A stretch of 64,000 nt of DNA, from the NCBI RefSeq assembly GCF_039523755.1, contig NZ_BAAAFX010000005.1, positions 14,457-78,456 on the forward strand, read 5' to 3'. Under the pieces are notes generated by a model. The model worked only from the letters and a program-made list of their open reading frames with translations. It did no database searches and was not told the DNA's origin. Both the position numbers and the translations under genes were made by a program. Shown one piece after another: positions 1 through 8,419 of this stretch. Origin of the DNA: Tatumella terrea. Its GTDB lineage: Bacteria > Pseudomonadota > Gammaproteobacteria > Enterobacterales > Enterobacteriaceae. Every line of letters starts with the position of its first letter. The stretch's first letter is position 1.

Positions 1-30
1 TTGAGAAAAGCTATCAATATTTAACATGAC

Positions 31-480
31 CTAATATTTAGCTAACCAGTGTAACAGAGTGTCACGGGTCAGGATTTCCACCTCATTATTCACACCAAGT
101 AGCCGGCGTTCTGCATAACGCACCGTCGGCCCCTTACGGCTAACACGATCGCGCAGGCCATAATGGTGAACACGGGCAATACGTTGCACTCTGTCAACAA
201 ACTGCACGCTGGCAGTATTCATGCTGGCTGCAGTTTTCAGGTATTTTGTGGTGCGTAACTTCGTAAACATCTGCCGCTTAATGCGCCCCTTTTTGGTCCG
301 GGCCGTGACTTTTCGTGGCACATAGCCACTGCCATCGGGATTACGCTGCAGCCGGATATTTCGCTGCTGTGTCCGGCGTAACTGCTGCGCCAGTTCACGC
401 ATCATACGCTGACGTGCAGACGGTTCCAGATTCGCCAGCAGAGCCACCAGCCAGTCATCTACCCTTTGCAACTCACCCAT
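31..480 (-). CDS. S: P2-like tail completion protein gpS
   Basis: 149 residues, basic, in the gpS/virion morphogenesis family; in P2 it works with gpR to finish the tail so that it can join the head. The basic N-terminal half has many R/K residues and the middle contains the RVHHYGLRDR segment typical of the family. It lies directly after R, overlapping it by 8 nt, as in P2, and is the last gene of the leftward head/lysis/tail-completion operon inside the window. The remaining 30 bases to the window edge are non-coding; in P2 the baseplate gene V with its own late promoter follows. Confidence 0.85.
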   Translation of the reverse strand: MGELQRVDDWLVALLANLEPSARQRMMRELAQQLRRTQQRNIRLQRNPDGSGYVPRKVTARTKKGRIKRQMFTKLRTTKYLKTAASMNTASVQFVDRVQRIARVHHYGLRDRVSRKGPTVRYAERRLLGVNNEVEILTRDTLLHWLAKY

Positions 481-904
481 GTTTCACCGTCCATATTTCT
501 TCGGTGTCATCCGGTTCCGTTATAGCCTCAACGCTCGACACACTGCCGTCAGTGCTGACTAGTATCCGTTCTGTCAGTTGCAGGTTAATACTGATATCAC
601 ACACATCATTACGCAGAATGTCTGCTTCAAAGGTAAACAACTTTTCACGCAGTTCCGGGTTGTGTATAGCGTCTGACTGATTAGCGCGGAGCCACAACAT
701 CACCGGAGCCATCAGCAGATTCTGATCACCACTGAAATCCTCAACGATTACGTTCAGTGTATAACGGTATTCCCATGACATAGAGGCAGCCCCGGTCGCT
801 AACAGTGAACCACTATCAATGAAAAGGTGTAGCTTGTCCGGATTATCCCGGACATAAGCCACCGCCTTATTCAAGGCGTTGCGTAAGGACTGCGGTTTGT
901 TCAC
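473..904 (-). CDS. R: P2-like tail completion protein gpR
   Basis: Tail completion protein with gpS; acts at the head-proximal end of the tail. I start it at the GTG at 904 (VNKPQSLRNAL...), because the longer frame up to 976 runs through the spanin gene and adds non-family sequence. The resulting 143 residues are close to the P2 gpR length of about 155. The IDSGSLLATGAASMSWEYRY stretch is family-typical. It overlaps the Rz1-like gene upstream and S downstream, so it is translationally coupled in the late operon. Confidence 0.8.
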   Translation of the reverse strand: MNKPQSLRNALNKAVAYVRDNPDKLHLFIDSGSLLATGAASMSWEYRYTLNVIVEDFSGDQNLLMAPVMLWLRANQSDAIHNPELREKLFTFEADILRNDVCDISINLQLTERILVSTDGSVSSVEAITEPDDTEEIWTVKHG

Positions 905-1157
905 TGCTTCGCTCCTGGCACGATATAATGGTGTCCACTTTGTCAGCGCAGACCGCCCAGGCGGCCTCGGTTTCATTCAGTGCGGTATTCAGATCGCCGT
1001 TACTGCGCGGCGCTGACCTTTCCAGGCGGCACTGCGTCACTTCGGGACAGCCATTCACGGTAAGCCGCACCTCCGGCGATGGACGGACGCTCCCGCAACC
1101 GGGCAATGTCAGCAGGTAAAGGAGTATCAGCCCAGCGCTGTAAAATCTCGTTTTCAC
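867..1157 (-). CDS. o-spanin, LysC/Rz1-like lipoprotein
   Basis: 96 residues with an N-terminal signal and a lipobox ending LTLPGC (Cys21), so a predicted outer-membrane lipoprotein. It begins inside the i-spanin gene in another reading frame, the usual nested Rz/Rz1 arrangement (lysB/lysC in P2). The pair spans the periplasm and disrupts the outer membrane in the last step of lysis. Its 3' end overlaps the start of R. The residues after the lipobox are Pro/Ser/Cys rich. Confidence 0.75.
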   Translation of the reverse strand: MKTRFYSAGLILLYLLTLPGCGSVRPSPEVRLTVNGCPEVTQCRLERSAPRSNGDLNTALNETEAAWAVCADKVDTIISCQERSSEQTAVLTQRLE

Positions 1158-1428
1158 GTTTAAGCTCCCTGATCAGGTGCTGACGGCGTCTCAGCAATGC
1201 AGCGGTCTTTTCTGCTGCCGCATAAAGCCGCGTCTGCTCCCGGCTGTTGGTTTCGGTCAGAATGGACAACCCGATAAGCTGGCTGTTTTTCTCCGTCAGT
1301 TGCTGCGTTTTGCTTGCCAGTACTGTGCCCTGCATCTCAATCGTGTGGCTGGCATTATTCAGCTGCCACGAAAGCCAGCCCAGCACCCCGATCATCACCA
1401 CCAGCAAAACTGACAGTACGCGCGTCAT
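1000..1428 (-). CDS. i-spanin, LysB/Rz-like
   Basis: Start chosen at the ATG at 1428, whose ATGA overlaps the endolysin stop; a longer frame to 1449 exists. One N-terminal transmembrane segment (VLSVLLVVMIGVLGWLSW) is followed by a long Q/E/R-rich coiled-coil region, the standard inner-membrane spanin layout. The C-terminal half carries the nested o-spanin gene in another frame. In P2 the equivalent lysB controls lysis timing and outer-membrane disruption. Confidence 0.78.
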   Translation of the reverse strand: MTRVLSVLLVVMIGVLGWLSWQLNNASHTIEMQGTVLASKTQQLTEKNSQLIGLSILTETNSREQTRLYAAAEKTAALLRRRQHLIRELKRENEILQRWADTPLPADIARLRERPSIAGGAAYREWLSRSDAVPPGKVSAAQ

Positions 1429-1940
1429 GCGCCAGCACCTTTTAAGCACCAGGCCATTTCCCGCGCGCGGCGGTTATCCAGCCCCTGATTAAACACACCT
1501 TTAACATATACCCAGCGTGGCAGCTGATGGCACGCATCCGTCCAGCGTCGCTGATTCAATAACTTAACCAGCGAGGAGCTGCATGCGTTGCCGGTCCCCA
1601 CGTTAAAAGCAAAAGATACCACTGCGTCATAGACCTTTTGTGGCATAGGCGGTCCTACGCACTTATCCAGAGCCCGCTCAACAAGCAACACGTTGGTGAT
1701 AAGTCCTTTCGCCGCCTGCCGCTCCGTAATGGTTTTTCCCGGCACTACACCGTTCGTGTTACCGATCCCGTCGGTCCACACACCCGCTCTGCACTGATAA
1801 GGCTGCAGGCGGCATCCTTCATAATCGGCAATCAGTTTCAGCCCTTCAACGGAGGTATGAAGCAACTGAAAACCCGGCAACGTGGCGGCGATGGCCAGCA
1901 CAGTCCCGATAAGGCAGCGCTTAACGATTGAAGGTTTCAT
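1425..1940 (-). CDS. SAR endolysin (GH24 lysozyme), P1 Lyz type
   Basis: 171 residues. A weakly hydrophobic N-terminal signal-anchor-release segment (about residues 8-27) precedes a T4-lysozyme-like domain. The triad pattern E-8aa-C-5aa-T is visible: Glu41, Cys50, Thr56. Cys43 next to the active site and Cys9 within the SAR segment match the P1 Lyz set-up, where disulphide exchange after membrane release activates the enzyme. It cleaves peptidoglycan in the periplasm. P2 itself uses a non-SAR enzyme (gpK), so the lysis gene differs from the P2 type. It overlaps the holin start (20 nt) and the spanin (4 nt). Confidence 0.88.
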   Translation of the reverse strand: MKPSIVKRCLIGTVLAIAATLPGFQLLHTSVEGLKLIADYEGCRLQPYQCRAGVWTDGIGNTNGVVPGKTITERQAAKGLITNVLLVERALDKCVGPPMPQKVYDAVVSFAFNVGTGNACSSSLVKLLNQRRWTDACHQLPRWVYVKGVFNQGLDNRRAREMAWCLKGAGA

Positions 1941-2136
1941 AGTCCTCCCGGGATATTTTGCCGCTGCGTAACAACTTTAAGGACTGGTGTTTGTAGTACC
2001 AGTTGATAGCCAGCATCAGCATACCAATCAATATGCCAGCTACCGTAGACACATCTTTGAGTGACAGATCGCCAAGCCACGCCAGCAGCACAGCGATAGA
2101 ATAAGTGATGAAAGAGCTGATCCGTTCTGAACTCAT
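1921..2136 (-). CDS. Phage holin, class II-like
   Basis: 71 residues with two predicted membrane segments (about residues 10-20 and 30-48) and a charged C-terminal tail (KLLRSGKISREDYETF). Its position between gpX and the endolysin is that of P2 gene Y. It would depolarise the membrane and allow the SAR endolysin to leave it at the lysis time. Its 3' end overlaps the endolysin start. A second overlapping frame (1937-2149) is an out-of-frame shadow. Confidence 0.75.
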   Translation of the reverse strand: MSSERISSFITYSIAVLLAWLGDLSLKDVSTVAGILIGMLMLAINWYYKHQSLKLLRSGKISREDYETFNR

Positions 2137-2139
2137 AAT

Positions 2140-2343
2140 TCAGTCCCATAACTGGATGGTCTGCGCCGTGGTTGACGCCGTAATGTCCGGTAGTTCCACC
2201 TCCAGCCCGTGCGGTAAAAACGGTCCGTAGTCAGCCAGCCCCGGATTTGCCTGCAGAACCTGCTCAGAGACGCCTTGCGTACGCCCATAGTGCCGCCAGC
2301 AAAGTGCATCTACCGTCTCATACTGATGTACCCGTAATTTCAT
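2140..2343 (-). CDS. X: P2-like tail protein gpX
   Basis: 67 residues. The sequence begins MKLRVHQYETVDALCWRHYG, a LysM-like fold signature typical of the small gpX tail proteins that are thought to bind in or near the tail/cell-wall interface. It starts on the last base of the head-completion gene L (1-nt overlap) and lies 3 nt before the holin, exactly as in P2 (L-X-Y). High confidence from sequence and order. Confidence 0.85.
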   Translation of the reverse strand: MKLRVHQYETVDALCWRHYGRTQGVSEQVLQANPGLADYGPFLPHGLEVELPDITASTTAQTIQLWD

Positions 2344-2807
2344 CAGATAAGTTCCACCGTACAGTGCGGTGCATCCTGAACCCGACTGACGGCACGGCGG
2401 GCATCACGCCATAAGTCACCGCAGGCTTCGGAGAGTTCTTCTCCCCGCTTTACTCCTGATCCCGTTGCGTCATAGTCCTGATAACGTTCATCGATCACGG
2501 CGCGCGCCCAGCAAAAAACGGCATTGTGGTAATGACGTATACGCTCACTTTTACCGTCCAGTATTTCTGCCGGAACCTCCGCCAGAGTCTGGTAACCCAG
2601 CCGCTGCTGTCGGTTGCGGAAGTCGTACAGTTCAGCGTTAACCTCAGAAATGGCCGACAGCAGGATCTGCGTTAAACGCGGTTGTGTCACCGTGCCGTCA
2701 GTGCGCATCACACTTCGAAAGTCCGAGAGATCCACATCAGGCCAGAACGGCGTATTTCTGATGACCTCCGCCTTTACCGGTGTCTGTTCGGGCGCCACAA
2801 ACTTCAT
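2343..2807 (-). CDS. L: P2-like head completion protein gpL
   Basis: 154 residues. In P2 gpL joins the packaged head at the connector and closes it so that the tail can attach. The N-terminal part (EVIRNTPFWPDVDLSDFRSV) and the RYQDYDATGSGVKRGEEL region are characteristic of the family. It follows M after a 93-nt gap and overlaps X by one base. Length agrees with P2 gpL (about 169). Confidence 0.85.
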   Translation of the reverse strand: MKFVAPEQTPVKAEVIRNTPFWPDVDLSDFRSVMRTDGTVTQPRLTQILLSAISEVNAELYDFRNRQQRLGYQTLAEVPAEILDGKSERIRHYHNAVFCWARAVIDERYQDYDATGSGVKRGEELSEACGDLWRDARRAVSRVQDAPHCTVELI

Positions 2808-2900
2808 ACGACTTTCTCCTGACCTGGTGGGCGGTGAACGGGATTTTGATGTGGCAATGCCTCTCGCAATCCCGTGCCGCCCGTGCGCGGGGCACGTTCT

Positions 2901-3551
2901 TTAACGGCTGTCATTGCGCACTCGGCGCTCCAGCTGCTGCTTTTCTTTTTTGACGCCACAGCGGGGATCGAGCTGCAGCGCATGGGTAAGATGATTCAGG
3001 GCAGAAGCAGGATTGCTCTCGCTCAGTACTGCACCGATAGCTTTGTGCAGACGTGCCCTCGACTGATCCGGCATATCCAGATCGGTTGTCAGGTCCAGCG
3101 TCTGCAGAAGCAGATCAGCATCAAAACCGGTAGCGGCAAGCAAAGCACTTTGTGCCGCATCTGCCATTTCTTCTGCCAGAACGGTCTGCACGTTACGATT
3201 TCCCAGTGGCATAACCCAGCCATGACACAGCGCATTACGAGCGATTTCCAGCGCACCGGCATAATCACCGGCATCAATACGCCAGAGCATCACGTACATC
3301 AGTACGTCATCCTGCTGTGTACCTCCGGCAGCCAGTACGCCCTCCGCCCAGGCGCAATATTTCGGTAACAGTTCTGCTTTGGTCTCCGCCTTTTTCACCG
3401 TGGACTGGATCCCCTTAAGACGTCGGCGGTCTTCTGCCAGTTGCAGCAGCATCAGGTCATAGCCCGTTGCGTGGCGGACATTCCCGCCCACACAGGCAGC
3501 CTGTTCGGCCTGAATGCGTAACCGGTGCTGCCGTGCGGGACTCTGGCTCAT
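2901..3551 (-). CDS. M: Terminase small (endonuclease) subunit gpM
   Basis: 216 residues. gpM is the small terminase subunit that recognises and cuts cos DNA with the large subunit gpP. The N-terminal block MSQSPARQHRLRIQAEQAA and the mid-protein DVLMYVMLWRIDAGDYAGAL are typical of P2-family small terminases. It lies 3 nt after the capsid gene in the leftward operon O-N-M-L-X, so it is co-transcribed from the late promoter upstream of O. Confidence 0.88.
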   Translation of the reverse strand: MSQSPARQHRLRIQAEQAACVGGNVRHATGYDLMLLQLAEDRRRLKGIQSTVKKAETKAELLPKYCAWAEGVLAAGGTQQDDVLMYVMLWRIDAGDYAGALEIARNALCHGWVMPLGNRNVQTVLAEEMADAAQSALLAATGFDADLLLQTLDLTTDLDMPDQSRARLHKAIGAVLSESNPASALNHLTHALQLDPRCGVKKEKQQLERRVRNDSR

Positions 3552-3554
3552 GCG

Positions 3555-4616
3555 TTATTCCTCACCTTTCGGCACAGCTGGCGCACTGAAATCACCGGTT
3601 TCGATGTTTTCCACCAGCGCCGCACAGCGATAGTCCTCGACCACATACGCTTCATTAACGGATTCAAAATTTTCAATCCGGTCACGTTTAGGATTGTCGA
3701 TAACAGAACGGCGACGGGTATCCTCCTGCCAGTAGATAGACAGGTTGTCCAGACGGGTAATCAGCAGAGCATTGGCGGGGAAATATGGTGCGCGAACTGC
3801 CTGAAGTCCGCCCATACGTTTCTGGCTGATGATCAGATCGGCAGCGATTTTTTCACTGTTATCCTGATCCTTATTGATCAATGGGAAATACTTGTCTGAC
3901 AGTAACTCACGCCCGCAGATGACAACCAGATCGTCATCATCCTGGTAAACAGCATCGATCAACTCGTTGACGGCATCCATGACCACAGCATCCAGATTGG
4001 CATAATCGCCACCGTTCCCGACCTTCACGGATCCTGCAGCTGTTGCTCCCTCTTTTGTGGTACTCCCCATGACATGATCCGGCGCATCTTCGCGGACTTT
4101 TTGCAGCCAGCCTTTATTGACGTCCTGCAACAACGGGTTTTCAGCACGATTGGATGTTTTGGCGCGTTGCACACCGTTAAATCCAATCATGATGCGGTCA
4201 AGTGCCTGACGTCTGACGATGGCATTACGGATCCGTACCTGGAAGTCCCGATACTTCGCCCACAGATCCAGTTTTGCGTAAGTCAGTACCGTATCAAAGT
4301 TGGTCTGCTCGCATTTATATTCCATATCCTCCATCAGCGTCGGATCAGTAGGTTCGCGCTCTTTGGAAGTTGTATCGGTGGTTCCGGCAATGGTGCTGCC
4401 AACCCCCAGTCCGAGTAACTGACCTGATTGCTCAGTCACCGGCGTGATGTTAACCAGTGTCAGAAAAGCGGCGGACAGCTGGATCTGGTCTTCCAGCGCC
4501 TGCTGCACCGAAGGTTCTACGGTGAATTGGCTGGAGAGTTCTTCTATTTCCACACCATTCAGGCGCGCCAGCTGCTGCAGATAAGCGTTGAAAGCAAAGC
4601 GGGTATTCTTTTTCAT
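3555..4616 (-). CDS. N: Major capsid protein gpN
   Basis: 353 residues, matching P2 gpN (357). It begins MKKNTRFAFNAYLQQLARLN, a strongly conserved family start. In P2 the first about 31 residues are removed by the gpO protease during head maturation. It assembles the icosahedral head, whose size P4-like satellites can redirect. It lies between O and M, 16 nt after O. Confidence 0.92.
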   Translation of the reverse strand: MKKNTRFAFNAYLQQLARLNGVEIEELSSQFTVEPSVQQALEDQIQLSAAFLTLVNITPVTEQSGQLLGLGVGSTIAGTTDTTSKEREPTDPTLMEDMEYKCEQTNFDTVLTYAKLDLWAKYRDFQVRIRNAIVRRQALDRIMIGFNGVQRAKTSNRAENPLLQDVNKGWLQKVREDAPDHVMGSTTKEGATAAGSVKVGNGGDYANLDAVVMDAVNELIDAVYQDDDDLVVICGRELLSDKYFPLINKDQDNSEKIAADLIISQKRMGGLQAVRAPYFPANALLITRLDNLSIYWQEDTRRRSVIDNPKRDRIENFESVNEAYVVEDYRCAALVENIETGDFSAPAVPKGEE

Positions 4617-4632
4617 CGGGTTTAATGCTCCA

Positions 4633-5469
4633 TCAGCAATTTGTCAGTGTGCTGCCTGCCGGGACGTTCCTGCCTGGCGCACGCTGCCGGTAGTCTTTGC
4701 GGCGGTCTTCGGTGCTCAGCTTCTGTTCAAGACCGGCGAAGGCCGATTTGTGCTCCTGCAGGGATAATTCCAGCGCAGTAAGTCGCTTTTCCTGCAGGGA
4801 AAGGGAGTTATCCGTACGTTCGTTGAGGTTCTGCTGTTCGGTAGCGATCAGCTCTACGGCTTTATGCACATCGGAGAAACGCGTCTCATCGCTCTGCTCT
4901 TTTTTATTGAACAGCGCTGTGACGCGGGCAAAGAGAGACGGCTTTTCGTCACCGGATTCTTCCAGTTCGATCAGTGTTTCAACCGCTTCCGAAAACAGGT
5001 TTTCAGGGTTCTGCTTACGGTTCGCCAGTGGGTTCAGTACGGCACTGGCGCTGAATGCGAGCATTTCGGTACCGAGGCTCGCCGGATCATCTGTCGCACC
5101 GAGCCCCACAAGATAGGCGCTGCCGGTGTCGGCAAACTTCGTACTGACCTCCATAGAGGTGAAAAGCTTCTGACCTTTTTTCACCAGTTCCACCAGGGGG
5201 CCGGTCGGTTCAATATCGGCATAAAGCGCCATCTTTCCCGCCAGCGGCCCGTCATTGATTTCCTCTGCAACCAGGCCTGTCACCCTGCCATAGCGGTTAA
5301 ACGTACTGTCCGGCAGATAAGACTTGATGTGCTCAAGGTTAATCAGTGCGGTATAAACCGTCGGATTATAACTGGCTGCCATCTGTACCAGCCATTCACG
5401 CTGGATTTCACGCCCGTCAGTGGTGGCACCCTCCACCCCGATACGGAAACGCTTTGCTTTCACTGTCAT
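4633..5469 (-). CDS. O: Capsid scaffolding/maturation protease gpO
   Basis: 278 residues. The N-terminal half is the serine protease domain of the P2 gpO family (FRIGVEGATTDGR, then INLEHIKSYLPDSTFNRYG carrying the likely active-site His). The C-terminal half (about residues 185-255) is a Q/E/L-rich coiled coil acting as the scaffold. It is the first gene of the leftward head operon, divergent from P. The 142-bp interval to P contains the Ogr-type activator site. Confidence 0.9.
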   Translation of the reverse strand: MTVKAKRFRIGVEGATTDGREIQREWLVQMAASYNPTVYTALINLEHIKSYLPDSTFNRYGRVTGLVAEEINDGPLAGKMALYADIEPTGPLVELVKKGQKLFTSMEVSTKFADTGSAYLVGLGATDDPASLGTEMLAFSASAVLNPLANRKQNPENLFSEAVETLIELEESGDEKPSLFARVTALFNKKEQSDETRFSDVHKAVELIATEQQNLNERTDNSLSLQEKRLTALELSLQEHKSAFAGLEQKLSTEDRRKDYRQRAPGRNVPAGSTLTNC

Positions 5470-5546
5470 GAGCCATGCTCCGTTTGGAAAAACTTACTGG
5501 AGCCTTATGTTTGCGGTGACGGGGGGAGTGAGACAATGTGCGGCAC

Positions 5547-5566
5547 TTGTACGATAAACCATACAA
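5547..5566. promoter_or_regulatory. Ogr/Delta-type late activator site between O and P
   Basis: TTGT and ACAA half-sites separated by exactly 12 bases (5547-5550 and 5563-5566). This fits the TGT-N12-ACA element bound by the P2 Ogr / P4 Delta zinc-finger activators about 55 bp upstream of late promoters. It lies in the divergent O-P interval, so it could serve both late operons. The match and context are seen; function is inferred. Confidence 0.65.
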
Positions 5567-5611
5567 ATCGCAGCCGGGGAAAGCCGTCTGGCAAGGCCGT
5601 ATGTTTGGGCC

Positions 5612-7378
5612 ATGAACACCACACTTTCCCCCGCAGACCTCGATCCCCGACGGCAGGCCCTGCTGCTGTACTTCCGGGGATACCGTGTAGCCCGCATTGC
5701 TGAAATGCTGGGCGAGAAAGTTGCAACCGTTCATAGTTGGAAAAAACGTGACAAGTGGGCGGAATATGGGCCGCTGGATCAGATGCAGCTCACTACTGCC
5801 GCACGTTACTGCCAGCTCATCATGAAGGAGCAAAAGGAAGGGAAAGACTTCAAAGAAATTGACCTGCTGGCGCGCCAGTCAGAACGCCACGCGCGGATTG
5901 GTAAATTTAACCATGGCGGGAATGAAGCTGACTTAAATCCGAACGTGGCCAACCGAAATAAAGGCCCGCGCCGACAGCCTGAAAAGAACGTTTTCAGCGA
6001 TGAACAAACTGAAAAACTGGAAGAAATCTTCCATAACGGTATGTTTGAATATCAGCGCCACTGGTGGCAGGCAGGCGTAAAACATCGCATTCGCAACCTG
6101 CTTAAATCACGTCAGATCGGAGCAACATACTTCTTTGCCCGTGAGGCGCTGCTTGACGCCATCACCACCGGGCGTAATCAGATTTTTCTCTCGGCCAGCA
6201 AGGCGCAGGCGCACGTCTTTAAGCAGTACATCATCGACTTTGCAAAAGAGGTAGATGTGGAACTGAAAGGCGACCCGATGACACTCAGTAACGGGGCATG
6301 TCTTTACTTCCTTGGCACCAATGCCCGCACAGCTCAGAGCTACCACGGCAATCTCTATCTTGATGAATATTTCTGGATACCGAAATTCCAGGAGCTGCGC
6401 AAAGTTGCCTCCGGTATGGCCATCCACAAAAAATGGCGACAAACCTATTTTTCCACACCCTCCAGCCTGGCCCACAGTGCTTATCAGTTCTGGTCCGGCG
6501 GACTGTTCAACCGGGGCCGCGCCAAAGCAGATAAGGTCGATATTGACCTGACCCATAGTAATCTGGCCCCCGGCCAGCTGTGCCCCGACGGACAGTACCG
6601 CCAGATCGTTACCGTAGAGGATGCAGTACGTGGCGGCTGTAACCTGTTCGATCTCGACCAGTTACGCATGGAGTACAGTCCGGACGAATACCGGAACCTG
6701 TTGTTGTGCGAGTTTATTGACGACCTGGCATCAGTGTTTCCTCTCAGCGAGTTACAGGCATGCATGGTAGACAGCTGGGAAGTCTGGTCCGATTTCCAGG
6801 CGCTGGCGCTGCGGCCGTTTGGGTGGCACGAAGTCTGGATCGGATACGACCCGGCGAAAGGTACGCAGAATGGCGACAGCGCCGGGTGCGTGGTAGTAGC
6901 ACCACCAACCGTACCGGGCGGTAAATTCCGTATTCTTGAACGCCATCAGTGGCGTGGAATGGACTTCCGTGCCCAGGCTGATGCCATCAAAAAACTGACT
7001 CAGCAGTATAATGTGACCTACATCGGCATCGATTCGACCGGCGTCGGTCACGGTGTCTATGAGAACGTGAAAGCGTTCTTTCCTGCTGTGCGGGAGTTTG
7101 TCTATAACCCCAACGTCAAAAATGCCCTGGTGCTTAAGGCATACGACATTATCAGCCATCGCCGGCTGGAATTTGATGCCGGACACACCGACATTGCTCA
7201 GTCTTTTATGGCTATCCGCCGCGCCACCACCGCCAGCGGTAACCGCCCTACTTATGAAGCCAGCCGCAGCGAAGAAGCCAGCCATGCAGACCTGGCCTGG
7301 GCCACGATGCACGCACTGTTTAATGAACCGCTACAGGGCGAAGCCGCCAATACCAGTAATATTGTGGAGATGTTTTGA
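5612..7378 (+). CDS. P: Terminase large (ATPase) subunit gpP
   Basis: 588 residues, as in P2 gpP (590). An N-terminal helix-turn-helix region (DPRRQALLLYFRGYRVARIA, with VATVHSWKKRDKW) is followed by the ATPase (KSRQIGATYF as the Walker A-like loop near residue 170, LYLDEYFW as Walker B near 247) and a C-terminal nuclease region with IGYDPAKGTQNGDSAG and YIGIDSTGVGHGV Asp motifs. It powers DNA packaging. It is transcribed opposite to O and overlaps Q by one base. Confidence 0.92.
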   Translation: MNTTLSPADLDPRRQALLLYFRGYRVARIAEMLGEKVATVHSWKKRDKWAEYGPLDQMQLTTAARYCQLIMKEQKEGKDFKEIDLLARQSERHARIGKFNHGGNEADLNPNVANRNKGPRRQPEKNVFSDEQTEKLEEIFHNGMFEYQRHWWQAGVKHRIRNLLKSRQIGATYFFAREALLDAITTGRNQIFLSASKAQAHVFKQYIIDFAKEVDVELKGDPMTLSNGACLYFLGTNARTAQSYHGNLYLDEYFWIPKFQELRKVASGMAIHKKWRQTYFSTPSSLAHSAYQFWSGGLFNRGRAKADKVDIDLTHSNLAPGQLCPDGQYRQIVTVEDAVRGGCNLFDLDQLRMEYSPDEYRNLLLCEFIDDLASVFPLSELQACMVDSWEVWSDFQALALRPFGWHEVWIGYDPAKGTQNGDSAGCVVVAPPTVPGGKFRILERHQWRGMDFRAQADAIKKLTQQYNVTYIGIDSTGVGHGVYENVKAFFPAVREFVYNPNVKNALVLKAYDIISHRRLEFDAGHTDIAQSFMAIRRATTASGNRPTYEASRSEEASHADLAWATMHALFNEPLQGEAANTSNIVEMF

Positions 7379-8409
7379 TGAGTAAAAGTAAGAAAAAACG
7401 CGCAATAGCCGCCCTTAATATGCAGCGTTCCGGTGAGCCGCGGGCTGAAGCATTCAGCTTTGGTGATCCGATCCCGGTGCTGGATCGCCGGGAGCTGCTG
7501 GACTATGTAGAATGCGTACAGATGGATCGCTGGTATGAACCACCGGTAAGCTTTGACGGGCTGGCACGGACCTATCGCGCCGCCGTGCATCACAGTTCCC
7601 CTATTAACGTGAAACGTAATATTCTGACCAGTACCTTTATCCCACATCCGCTGCTGAGCCAGCAGGCATTCAGCCGCTTTGTGCAGGATTATCTGGTATT
7701 CGGGAATGCTTATCTGGAGAAACGCACTAACCGGCTGGGCGGCATTCTCGCACTGGAACCATCACTGGCCAAATATACCCGGCGCGGGATCGATCTCGAC
7801 ACATACTGGTTTGTGCAATATGGCATGACTACCGAGCCCTATGAATTTTCGCAGGGCAGTATATTTCACCTGATGGAGCCGGACCTGAACCAGGAAATTT
7901 ATGGCCTGCCGGAATACCTGTCCGCAATTCCTTCAGCCTTACTGAACGAATCTGCCACCCTGTTCCGCCGGAAATATTATATCAATGGCAGCCATGCGGG
8001 CTTCATCATGTATATGACCGACGCCGCACAGAACCAGGAAGACGTAAATAACATCCGGCAGGCCATGAAAAGTGCCAAAGGGCCTGGCAACTTTCGCAAC
8101 CTGTTTATGTACTCACCCAACGGTAAAAAGGATGGAATTCAGATCATCCCGTTATCCGAGGTCGCGGCCCGGGATGAATTTCTGAACATCAAGAACGTAA
8201 GCCGGGATGACATGATGGCAGCACACCGCGTACCGCCTCAGATGATGGGCATTATGCCAAACAATGTTGGTGGATTTGGGGATGTGGAGAAGGCGAGCAA
8301 GGTGTTTGTGAGGAATGAACTGATGCCGCTGCAGAGACGACTGGAAGAGCTGAATGAGTGGCAGGGCGAGAAAGTTATTAAATTCACGCCCTATTCTCTT
8401 GAAAAATAA
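7378..8409 (+). CDS. Q: Portal protein gpQ
   Basis: Head portal (connector) vertex protein, 343 residues, equal in size to P2 gpQ (344). The start is the ATG at 7378 overlapping the P stop; a TTG one codon earlier is unlikely. Family-typical segments include YRAAVHHSSPINVKRNIL, DMMAAHRVPPQMMGIMPNN and GGFGDVEKA. It forms the dodecameric ring through which DNA is packaged. The virion gene block ends here; accessory genes and cos follow. Confidence 0.92.
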   Translation: MSKSKKKRAIAALNMQRSGEPRAEAFSFGDPIPVLDRRELLDYVECVQMDRWYEPPVSFDGLARTYRAAVHHSSPINVKRNILTSTFIPHPLLSQQAFSRFVQDYLVFGNAYLEKRTNRLGGILALEPSLAKYTRRGIDLDTYWFVQYGMTTEPYEFSQGSIFHLMEPDLNQEIYGLPEYLSAIPSALLNESATLFRRKYYINGSHAGFIMYMTDAAQNQEDVNNIRQAMKSAKGPGNFRNLFMYSPNGKKDGIQIIPLSEVAARDEFLNIKNVSRDDMMAAHRVPPQMMGIMPNNVGGFGDVEKASKVFVRNELMPLQRRLEELNEWQGEKVIKFTPYSLEK

Positions 8410-8419
8410 TAAGTTAAAC

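Noticed and set aside
905..976. N-terminal extension of gpR up to the ATG at 976
   Set aside because: It lies inside the o-spanin gene, is not similar to gpR starts, and the GTG at 904 gives the normal family length.
2614..2904. Plus-strand frame over gene L
   Set aside because: Antisense shadow of the head completion gene with no family features.
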